Positions 30,050 to 38,696 of a DNA stretch of 64,000 nucleotides are shown one piece after another. The translations under genes and the position numbers were made by a program. The notes under the pieces are model-generated. The model did no database searches and was not told the DNA's origin. It was given only the letters and a program-made list of their open reading frames with translations. Position 1 is the stretch's first letter, and every line of letters starts with the position of its first letter. The DNA is from Coemansia sp. RSA 487 (Eukaryota; Kickxellomycota; Kickxellomycetes; Kickxellales; Kickxellaceae). The DNA is taken from positions 1-64,000 of the forward strand of contig JANBRJ010000038.1 in NCBI GenBank assembly GCA_027577595.1, in the 5' to 3' direction.

Positions 30050-31576
30050 CTAGTCTTTGTCAAGTGCGTAGATTCCTGCACCACTTCCAGGGACTGTGAC
30101 AAATATAGTGTCGCTGAGCTGCTGGGGAGTCAGATCAGGGCTGTGCTTGTCATAGTATTTCTCCTTCAATGTATCGACAAATTGATCAATGTCTCGCTGG
30201 TAAACAAGATGCACCGAGCAGCCGCCCCACCCTGCGCCGGTTAGTCGCGAGCCAAGCGACCCGGCGTTGCGGGCAATTGTACACAGCTCGTCCAGCTCCT
30301 TGCAGCTGCACTCAAATTGGTCGCGGCAGCTGTCCTGGCTCTGGTTCATCAGAGCGCCCAGCTCCCTGCCGACGTCGCTGTCGCTGGTGTCCGCGCTCTT
30401 CTCCTGCTCGCAGATCTGCCTGAATCGTACAACGCGCAGCGTCTCTGAAAACACATGCTGCGCGCGCTTCAGCAGCTGGAACCGCTCAGCACGCACCGGG
30501 AACTGCGATTCATGCACCTTGTCGCTGAGCTCCTGCACGCTTACGCCCAGCTCAGCAGCCATCTGCTCGCGGGTGTATCCGTCTGGACGGCCGCCAAACG
30601 CCTTGCCAGATGCAGCGAGCATCGCCTCTAGACGCTCGATCCACACTTCGACGTCGCTTCTGCCGGCGGTGTCTTTTCCAGAAAAGTACTCGTCCATTAC
30701 GATCTTGAACGTCAGCGGATCAACGTTCTTGCAAGCAGGACGATCTGCAATATCGAGGTATCTAGCGAGAATAAGCGCGCCAATGCGGGTCTCTACAACA
30801 CGCAGGTTGTAATAGACAGGTGCTGTTGTCGCCTTGTCAAATGTGGCAAGAGTGTTCGCAATAACAAAAGCCAACGGCGGATCGGTGGACGGGAGCTTTA
30901 CGGGAGTTACGTTTAGTTCGGGATCAAATTCTATAAACGACGCCGAATGTGGCTGGGACATGATGCTGGCGGTCTGGTCCATACCTCCGCCATTGGTTCC
31001 AATATATCGCTCGCTGGCAACAGACGCCTCGACGACCATTTCCTGCGACAGCAGCTTGTTGTTTGCCTTCATCGTAGCTAGTGCTGCACAGCATACAAGA
31101 GCAGAAGAGCTCGACAACCCGACACACTGAGGGACATTGCCGTCCATCAAGCACTGCATTCCTTTGGGCGCAAAACACTCAATTGCATCTAATGCGCCCT
31201 TGTACCCGCACTTGAAGTAGTTGGTCCAATCGTGCTGGCTATTATCGATGGCCACTGTACATGTGGGGCTGTAGGAAAACTCGCGTGGCGAGAATTCTTG
31301 GTTGACATTTGCTAGCTTCACCGTGCTGCTGCCATCCAAAGTCTGGACGGCGATCAAGCAGTCGGGCACAATTGCCATTGGGAACACTGGAAAGCCGCAG
31401 TAGTCAATATGCTCGCCAATGATGTTGACACGGCCGGGCGCGCGTGCAATGAAGGTAGGTTTGGTGCCATATATTTTGATAAATTCCTCGACAAGCGTCT
31501 GGAAGCGCACGCCGTGCTTGAGCAGATCATCCGTGTAGATATCCGACAGAGCTGTAAACATTGTAATTGAGTGCAT
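30050..31576 (-). CDS. GAL1: Galactokinase / GALK2-like GHMP kinase, paralogue 1
   Basis: The 508-residue GHMP-family sugar kinase carries the galactokinase signature ARAPGRVNIIGEHIDYCGFPVFPMAI, the phosphate-binding loop VPQCVGLSSSSALVCCAA (GALK2-like rather than GAL1-like), the region with the catalytic Asp NGGGMDQTASIM, and the C-terminal motif GSRLTGAGWGGCSVHL. It phosphorylates galactose (or N-acetylgalactosamine) at C1 in the cytosol, the first step of the Leloir pathway. Start: ATG 31576, or 31561 five codons on; the frame also reaches a TTG further up. It is head-to-head with paralogue 2. Residues coded by 30811-30197 are identical to those of paralogue 2, while the rest has diverged. 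Whether the substrate differs between the two cannot be told. Confidence 0.9.
   Translation of the reverse strand: MHSITMFTALSDIYTDDLLKHGVRFQTLVEEFIKIYGTKPTFIARAPGRVNIIGEHIDYCGFPVFPMAIVPDCLIAVQTLDGSSTVKLANVNQEFSPREFSYSPTCTVAIDNSQHDWTNYFKCGYKGALDAIECFAPKGMQCLMDGNVPQCVGLSSSSALVCCAALATMKANNKLLSQEMVVEASVASERYIGTNGGGMDQTASIMSQPHSASFIEFDPELNVTPVKLPSTDPPLAFVIANTLATFDKATTAPVYYNLRVVETRIGALILARYLDIADRPACKNVDPLTFKIVMDEYFSGKDTAGRSDVEVWIERLEAMLAASGKAFGGRPDGYTREQMAAELGVSVQELSDKVHESQFPVRAERFQLLKRAQHVFSETLRVVRFRQICEQEKSADTSDSDVGRELGALMNQSQDSCRDQFECSCKELDELCTIARNAGSLGSRLTGAGWGGCSVHLVYQRDIDQFVDTLKEKYYDKHSPDLTPQQLSDTIFVTVPGSGAGIYALDKD
30197..30811 (-). repeat. Arm 1 of a 615-bp inverted repeat shared by the two galactokinase genes
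   Basis: It pairs with 32714-33328 in the opposite direction. I compared all lines by eye and found one difference (30782 versus 32743), a silent change in an Ile codon. Identity stops abruptly on both sides, inside coding sequence. Confidence 0.95.
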
Positions 31577-31948
31577 TGGCAATGGCGTTTTGTCAGCTTG
31601 GACAGGTATATCCCTACTACTAGTGTATGATAATTCGTGTGCAAAGAAAAATGAAGAAAAGTGAAAAACATGAGGGAGCAGAAGACAAAGTGTTCTGGCT
31701 GCGTATTTAACTTATAGGAATTGACACGAAGAACATTATCCAGTCAAGAAAAATGCTTGTGGCTGGACTCTTGGTTGCAATCAAAGTGCGATGACCTCAT
31801 CGCATCATGCTTTATCTATCGCTTATTCTCTTCCCTTGTCCGCCTGATCAACAGAAACTCGGTTATCCTTTTTTCCTTAAGATATTTTCCAAGTTTTTCA
31901 ATATTGACAAATACCCCCAATTTCTTGCTTAAAGAGTTCTCTAATAGG
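31577..31948. promoter_or_regulatory. Shared divergent promoter region of the two galactokinase genes
   Basis: This 372-bp region separates the two head-to-head start codons, so it must carry both promoters. It is AT-rich with T/C-rich runs next to paralogue 2. No specific activator site could be named. Co-regulation of the pair is inferred from the arrangement only. Confidence 0.5.
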
Positions 31949-33466
31949 ATGTCATCTCAGGCGCCAGCGGTATCGGATTTAAAAAAGGTCTACAGCCTTA
32001 ATATCGATACCCAGGCGCAGCGCTACAGCCGACTCGTCGAAGCCTTCAAGGCTGCTTACAGAGCTAGGCCAGACTTTATTGCGCGTGCACCTGGGCGTGT
32101 CAACATAATTGGCGAGCACATTGACTACTGTGGCTTTCCGGTGTTCCCAATGGCAATTGCACCGGACACGCTTATTGCTGCGCGTGCCAACGGCACCGAC
32201 CGTGTGCGAGTAGCTAATATCGATGGGGAGAGGTACCCGGCACACGACTTCTCCGCTGCCAGCGAGATCTTTGACATCGATTCAACTGTCCATGAGTGGT
32301 CCAACTACTTCAAGTGCGGGTACCGGGGCATTTTTGACTACCTGGACAGGAGGGATGGCAAGGGGCTCGATGCACTGCTAGATGGCACAGTTCCGGCTGG
32401 CGGCGGGCTGTCGTCGTCGGCGGCATTTGTGTGCGCCACGGAGCTTGTTGTCCAGCGCGTCAATGGAGTCGGTCTTTCACAGAACGAACTCGCGTCAATT
32501 GCAGCAGGAGCAGAGCGGTATGTCGGCGTCAATTCTGGCGGAATGGACCAGACAGCAAGTATCATGGGGCAGCAGGGCTCAGCACTGTTCATCGAGTTCC
32601 ATCCAAAGCTCCAGGCAACCCCAGTCAAGCTCCCCGAGTCCAGTCCTCCGCTTGTGTTTGTCATTGCAAACACGCTTGTTGTCTCGGACAAGCACGTCAC
32701 GGCACCAGTATGCTACAACCTGCGTGTTGTAGAGACCCGCATCGGCGCGCTTATTCTCGCTAGATACCTCGATATTGCAGATCGTCCTGCTTGCAAGAAC
32801 GTTGATCCGCTGACGTTCAAGATCGTAATGGACGAGTACTTTTCTGGAAAAGACACCGCCGGCAGAAGCGACGTCGAAGTGTGGATCGAGCGTCTAGAGG
32901 CGATGCTCGCTGCATCTGGCAAGGCGTTTGGCGGCCGTCCAGACGGATACACCCGCGAGCAGATGGCTGCTGAGCTGGGCGTAAGCGTGCAGGAGCTCAG
33001 CGACAAGGTGCATGAATCGCAGTTCCCGGTGCGTGCTGAGCGGTTCCAGCTGCTGAAGCGCGCGCAGCATGTGTTTTCAGAGACGCTGCGCGTTGTACGA
33101 TTCAGGCAGATCTGCGAGCAGGAGAAGAGCGCGGACACCAGCGACAGCGACGTCGGCAGGGAGCTGGGCGCTCTGATGAACCAGAGCCAGGACAGCTGCC
33201 GCGACCAATTTGAGTGCAGCTGCAAGGAGCTGGACGAGCTGTGTACAATTGCCCGCAACGCCGGGTCGCTTGGCTCGCGACTAACCGGCGCAGGGTGGGG
33301 CGGCTGCTCGGTGCATCTTGTTTACCAGGACAAGGTTGATGCGGTGAAGAAGGCGCTGGTGCAAGCGTACTATGCGAGGCGGCATCCACAGCTCAGTGCC
33401 GAACAGCTGGACAGTGCGCTTTTTGCAACGGCGCCCGGATGCGGCGCGTGCTACTACGATGAATAG
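31949..33466 (+). CDS. GAL1: Galactokinase (GHMP kinase), paralogue 2
   Basis: The 505-residue protein has the galactokinase signature ARAPGRVNIIGEHIDYCGFPVFPMAI, the phosphate-binding loop VPAGGGLSSSAAFVCA, NSGGMDQTASIM with the catalytic Asp, and GSRLTGAGWGGCSVHL near the end. The loop is closer to the canonical GLSSSAA form than in paralogue 1. The ATG at 31949 was chosen; the frame is open 76 codons further up through a T-rich leader. The two paralogues differ in most of the N-terminal 250 residues and the last 45, yet share 205 identical residues in between, which fits recent gene conversion. The function is ATP-dependent phosphorylation of galactose at C1. The tail EQLDSALFATAPGCGACYYDE matches the tail of paralogue 1 only loosely. 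Confidence 0.92.
   Translation: MSSQAPAVSDLKKVYSLNIDTQAQRYSRLVEAFKAAYRARPDFIARAPGRVNIIGEHIDYCGFPVFPMAIAPDTLIAARANGTDRVRVANIDGERYPAHDFSAASEIFDIDSTVHEWSNYFKCGYRGIFDYLDRRDGKGLDALLDGTVPAGGGLSSSAAFVCATELVVQRVNGVGLSQNELASIAAGAERYVGVNSGGMDQTASIMGQQGSALFIEFHPKLQATPVKLPESSPPLVFVIANTLVVSDKHVTAPVCYNLRVVETRIGALILARYLDIADRPACKNVDPLTFKIVMDEYFSGKDTAGRSDVEVWIERLEAMLAASGKAFGGRPDGYTREQMAAELGVSVQELSDKVHESQFPVRAERFQLLKRAQHVFSETLRVVRFRQICEQEKSADTSDSDVGRELGALMNQSQDSCRDQFECSCKELDELCTIARNAGSLGSRLTGAGWGGCSVHLVYQDKVDAVKKALVQAYYARRHPQLSAEQLDSALFATAPGCGACYYDE
32714..33328 (+). repeat. Arm 2 of the 615-bp inverted repeat in the galactokinase pair
   Basis: Partner of 30197-30811. The centres are about 2.5 kb apart. Bases just outside differ at once (the sequence after TTTACCAG is GACAAG here and CGAGAC in the other copy). 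Confidence 0.95.
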
Positions 33467-34857
33467 CAGCGGGTTCGGCCATGCGCTATATTTTAGAACG
33501 TGAAATTGAATGTAAAACAGGTATTTTCAGTGACGCACAGCCACTAAGGATGTGAAAGGGGAAACAGCATTGGCCCGCGTTTGTGATCTATTGAGGCAGT
33601 GAGAAAAGAACCGCTTTCGCTATTTCCAAATTTGGTTCAGTGAAAATCCAAACATACAAATCTGAGAACCATGGCGATCAGAGATGTGTGAAGTTCGAGT
33701 TAATACGTTCTGCCTGCTGACCAGCTAAACAGTGATGAGCCAATGTTTTATCTGTTTAACCTTTAGATATTAGTGCATTTTCTCTAGCTCCTTTTATTCT
33801 ATAAAACAATAAAAGACAACAACGTATACTTGCTGTTGCTAGCAAGCATTACAAGTTTATCATTTCTTGGTGCCATGCTAGGAGTAAAAGAAACAATAAA
33901 TAAATATATTGAAAGCAAAAAACATTAGCTCACCAGCTATATATTGTGTGTATTAGCGAAGCATGGCAGATGGTAGCCCGCTCGCAGGTCGCAATTGCAC
34001 GGTTCTGTGTTCTGTGAGCTACTGTGGCGCAGAAAGACATGTGCCGTGGAAAAGAACAGCAAGATGCACAGCACAGTGGTGCATATATTTTGAACAGCCG
34101 AGCGGTTGTTTGGCTTGGCTGACTGTGTCATGTGCTCACGCTCGGAGGGGATGGGATTGCACAAGAGCTCTGAGCTGTGCTTTACAGGGGTACGGAAGTT
34201 GCGGAAGGGATCACCAGCGACGCAGTGGCAGCTCCTTTGCGTCTGGTAAATGGCTTCTGGTAGACAGGTGCAAACAAGTCGTCTGTTTCGCTCCCCACAC
34301 TCTCAAAACAAAAGGTGCTATTTTTACAAGTGCACCGCTTTTTGTTAAACGACAGGCGGAAAGGGGAGAAGAGGGACTACTGACCTTTTAGGTTTTTGGT
34401 GGAACACAGCAGCAGACCTTGTGCTGCCAAACTAACGACAAAGTCCAGCACACAGGGGCACTTTGCCAAAGTTCTTCTTCCACTTCCTCTACTTTTTTCC
34501 CCGAAAAAAAAACAAAAAACGCACACTAAAAAAAGGTCCACAGCTCCAGTTAAAAATAGGACTAACGCAGTAGCGTGCTTTTTTTTTTGCTAGGAGCTAC
34601 TTTTGCCCAGTTTTCTGGCCTGTTTGTCATCTCTACTTTCGTTTTGCCTTTCTTTCTGCTCTCTTTTCCCGCCTTCTGCTCTTCTGTTCTTTTTATTTTG
34701 CTGGCCTCTATTTTTCTCCTTTTCTATTTATATAGTATCGCAGCTGGCACAACTACACCCATCTCACCTGCAGTGTATACGGAAGCCCTCCCCCAGCCAA
34801 ACCGAAGAGCCACAGTGTGAGGCAGCCCAGCTTTGTCTTACACAGCGCCAGCAGGAT
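33467..34857. other. Spacer between galactokinase 2 and the polyglutamine gene, with a MITE copy
   Basis: No gene is supported in 1.39 kb. A MITE-like element lies at 33736-33932. A Cys-rich frame of 142 codons (33963-34391) has no family features and was not accepted. From 34480 on, the sequence is T/C-rich and looks like the leader of the next gene. Confidence 0.45.
33736..33932 (+). repeat. MITE-like element, copy 2, with terminal inverted repeats
   Basis: It begins TGAGCCAATGTTTT and ends AAAACATTAGCTCA, a 14-bp inverted pair with one mismatch, around about 170 bp of AT-rich non-coding sequence. The same 7 bp, CCAGCTA, lie at 33721-33727 and 33933-33939 and could be a target duplication, but the left one is 8 bp away from the inverted repeat. 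It is related to 28033-28222. Confidence 0.65.
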
Positions 34858-35490
34858 ATGCTCAAGGCATTTTCAAAGGTGTTCCACAAAACACCACCGC
34901 AGGGCGCGCCTGACGACCTCCAGCCAGAAGACTTTGCGCATGCGCAGGTGACAGCAGACCCCCGCCAGCACATTAAGCGCGCCTCCGGGATCCGCCTACG
35001 CCAGCAAACCCCAAACTCTGCAGGCCTGGGAATCCACTCGCCCACGGTACCGCAGAACAGCACCGGAGGCGGCCAGATAGTCGTTGTCTCTCCAAATAGA
35101 AATCCAGGCAGCAGCGGCGGCGGCGGCGGCCGCCTTGCCTGGCCGCATATGACCGAGGGTGCGTATCCGGCAGGGCAGCCGAACAAGCGTGTGTCGCTGC
35201 ACCACCGCATGGAGCAGCAGCTTGTTCAACCGCGCCTCCACGTCAAAGGCCCCGGCCAGGGCACCGACGGTCGCTTTGCCCTGACAAAGGACAACCTCGA
35301 CTGGCACCTGCGTATGGTAAGTATCTTTTATTCGTCTGACCTGTGTTCTTTCTGCGGCCTTTCCTCTGCTCTTTGTACACAGGGCTAGTTCTGCATTGGG
35401 GAGACAAGTAAGCCAGAATGCACATATGTGTGCGCCTTTCTGTTGGGCTTTTTGATTCCAATACCCGAGAAATGCTTGCTGGACGAGAAA

Positions 35491-35522
<32 letters not shown>

Positions 35523-38500
35523 GCTTCTTGCATGAGCCATTATCATTTGCTTTGCTTGGCGCATTCCTACCGACAAACAAACACTTGCGATTGTAGCAGT
35601 AGAGCAGACTCTTCTGTTCTTTTGATGCTTTTCTACAGTTGCATCGTCACCTTCTTGTTCCTGGATCCACTTGTCCTCGTGCATTCTAACAAGCTCCTTG
35701 TTCTCTTTTATTTTTGTGGCTCTTTGGCAATTGTGTTTTCTCCTTTTGCGGCAGGTAACTGTAGATTCCACCAGTAAAAGAGTCAAAGTACGACCGAATA
35801 TTGAAGTACATTGAGATGCAGCAACAGGCCGTGGCCGCCGCTGCAGATCTCGCCCCGCAGCAGAACCACAGCGACATCGATACTTCGCTGCTGATGGGTG
35901 GTGGTCCCATGAACAACGGCCCCAACGAATCACAACAACAACAGCAGCAGCAGCAGCAGCAGCAACGCGCAAACGCACGTATCCACTACGGGGTGCCAGC
36001 TGGCGGCACTACACCCATGCTCATACCCATGCAGCCATATCAGCAGCAACAGCAGCAGCCATTGCAGCAATATGGCATGAGCGGCGTCCTGCTGGCGCCT
36101 CCTCTGGCCGACCGCGAGATCACAAAAACCGCTCCCTATTTCCATGCGGTAGGTGGGAGCCACATGGATGCCATTCCCCCGCATATGGGTGGACACCCCC
36201 TAAACAACGGCGTCTCCACCGCACAGAAGCGCACTGCAGACCCCCAGCCGCTAACCATCGATGGGCACAAGGACAGCGAAGACGACGATACGCCGCTGGC
36301 TGCTATCAACGCCAGCACCAACTCCCGTCTGCCACCACCGCCTAGACTGACCATCCCACCACACACAGGCTTCGAAAAATACGCAGCCGCTGCATACAAC
36401 AGCGGCGACAACGACAACGAAGAGCTGCCCGAGGCTGTGGTACCTGGCAGTGGCTTTCGTGCGTCGATAGCCAGCTTCCAGTCGAACATGGCTGTCAACT
36501 TCAACACAGAGCCAACTGCGCGGATGTCCTTTTCAAACTCTAACCCTCGCTCTGCGTCGATCTTTGAGTCACACTATCGTACAACGCCAGTGCCTCGCTC
36601 GCCCACTGTGCTGGAGACCCTAGCCCACCACATGTCCACTAACAGCGGCTCTGGTCACCACTCATCGTTCCCGTCTGCAAAAATCCAAAACCGCCCTAGT
36701 CTCGATGCGATTACCCCAACATCGCCCGATAAAAAACACAGCAGTGGCGATAGCGCCGTGGAAGCATCGCCCCTGGACGTCCCCAGCGCAGCTATCCGGC
36801 GGCAGCAACAACGCCAGAGCGTAGTAGTCGCTAAACACACGGGTGTCGATGGTGACGATGACACCCAGCTATTGGCAAAGCAACGGCCTATGAGCAGCAG
36901 CGCAGCGTTGCAGGCAAGAGACAGTATATCGATGCTACTGAAAAACTCGTTTACACTTGATCACCCCACTAGCGAGGATGGAAGCGACACGTCCAGACAG
37001 GTACCAAACGATCAGACAGACGCGAATGGCCATGAAAAGCAGTACATACGTAACAACCCAAATGACCTTGGGACCCTGGAGTCGGCAGAGCAAGGATCAG
37101 ACTCGGATTCAAGCATTGCGCTTCGAGTTGTTAACCCGTCCAGCGTTCATGGAAGTGACGAATGTTCCAACAATAAGAACTTTGACAGCGACCAGGTAGT
37201 GCCAGCAGCAAACCACGTCGGTGCGAATAATACTACTAACAATTATGACGACGAGGACGACGATAAGCCGCTTATGAGTCTTCCCAGGCCCCAAAAGGAA
37301 ACCCAGCAACGGCCATCTCTGTATATAAGCACAAACCCAAACCAGAAGCCTCCAGCACAACCCACCAAGGACAATACCGGTCGCAACAGCACCAGCGTAA
37401 TTGACAGCGACGATGACGACGACGACCAGCCGCTTTCGAGCCTACTGCTCCAGCCCAACACGACTAGCGATGAGCTTGGCAGCCTACCGCTTCCAATGCC
37501 TCGACACGTCGTTGACCCCGATGCAGTAGCCAATATGGATGACATGGTCAACGAGACTGCTGTGCCACTGCGCAAAAGCATCGGCGAACAGCCAGTGTCG
37601 CCTCTGGGTCCCCGTGGCGCATCAGTCCGCAAGGAGTCCTCGCTGTCACGCTCGTTCCGCATGTCGGACCACAACGACGAGCCTGCCGAGGGCACAGCTG
37701 GTTATATTAGATCGCGTATGCCTGCTAAGCGGCGATCCAACCTTTCGACATGCTTAGATATTGGCGACGAAACTGGTAGAATCGGGCAGCTTTCGCTGCC
37801 TAGGGATCTTGCAATGAACAGAGACCCGATTATCGAGCACGACTCTGAAAGCGACGATGGCAGCAACAGCAGAAGCAACGCTCCCTCGCCGCAGCAGGTA
37901 GCTGACTATGCCGAGGAGATGGGACGCCCGTGGGCCAGGCACAGCGAGTACAACCCGTCAACCACATCGCTGGGCAGCCATCGGAAAACGCAGCGCGGAA
38001 GCACGCTTGGCCAGCAGCTGACGGAGGAGATGCACCAGCTGCGGATGGGACTCGCGCGTGCGCAGCGAGACAACGATCGGCAGTCATGGCAACCAGGCAA
38101 CAACGCCCCACTTGCACAGCAGCCGTGGTTGCGCAAAGAAAACGCGCTATCGGACACTGCGCTTCCGCACAAGCTTGAGACACTGCAGAAGCTAACCGCT
38201 GGCGCAGCAAACGCGAATCACAGTAGCACCGCTGGCGGTCCCGGCAATAACAGCTTCCTTGACGCCCTTGCGGCGGCAGAACTTGGCGCCGAGGCTCCCA
38301 AAATGGTGTCGTCGTGGTCGTTTACAGACAATCAGCGGCCGCACAGCATCCAGCCCCAGAGACGGTCGCGGTGGTTCGGGAAAGGCAACGGCTTGCCTGC
38401 AAACAACAGTAGCAACACCAACATCCCACTACATGCACCGCCGAGCGATGATACACATGCCAACCATGGATCATCCTCATTTTCCTCGCGCTTCAACGCC

Positions 38501-38554
38501 AAGCTTGGCAAACTCAAAAAGACACTCAAGCCAGCTGCTGGCACCCCAGTTTAG
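34858..38554 (+). CDS. Large disordered polyglutamine protein, two exons, function unknown
   Basis: Exon 1 is 34858-35316 and exon 2 is 35765-38554, around a 448-nt intron (donor GTAAGT, acceptor AACTGTAG). Splicing gives NLDWHLRM joined to IPPVKESKYDRILKYIEMQQ in phase. This charged, regular junction segment is the only part that looks like a folded or conserved motif. The predicted length is 1,082 residues. The rest is low-complexity: Gln runs (about 12 in a row coded at 35934-35967), Asn/Ser/Pro stretches, repeated acidic boxes such as DDEDDDKPLMSL and DDDDDDQPLSSL, and a basic C-terminus (KLGKLKKTLKP). The short repeated form of acidic run then PL(S/M)SL occurs three times and may be a binding motif. 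No enzyme domain was seen. It may be a signalling or cortical scaffold, but that is a guess. Confidence 0.72.
35491..35523. repeat. (CGT)n microsatellite in the intron of the polyglutamine gene
   Basis: About ten CGT/TCG units lie in the 448-nt intron. The sequence is non-coding there. Confidence 0.9.
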
Positions 38555-38696
38555 AGCCTTCACGTTTTCCCTCTTCTGTACTCTTTAATCTCTGCTAACG
38601 CTTCTTTAAATTAGCATTTACTTTGCTTTCCGCAGTTACTTATAATCAAGAAAGTCATTTAACGATGCGGCCAAAATTATCATGTGAAATTAAATA

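Noticed and set aside
30267-33258. Two identical 181-codon frames, one opposite each galactokinase gene
   Set aside because: They are identical only because they lie in the converted tract and are antisense to conserved kinase sequence.
33963-34391. 142-codon Cys-rich frame next to the MITE
   Set aside because: No signal peptide, no family pattern, and no clear leader; chance frame is more likely.
34603-34857. 85-codon upstream extension of the polyglutamine protein
   Set aside because: It is T/C-rich and codes a hydrophobic run like other leaders here; ATG 34858 begins the natural protein.
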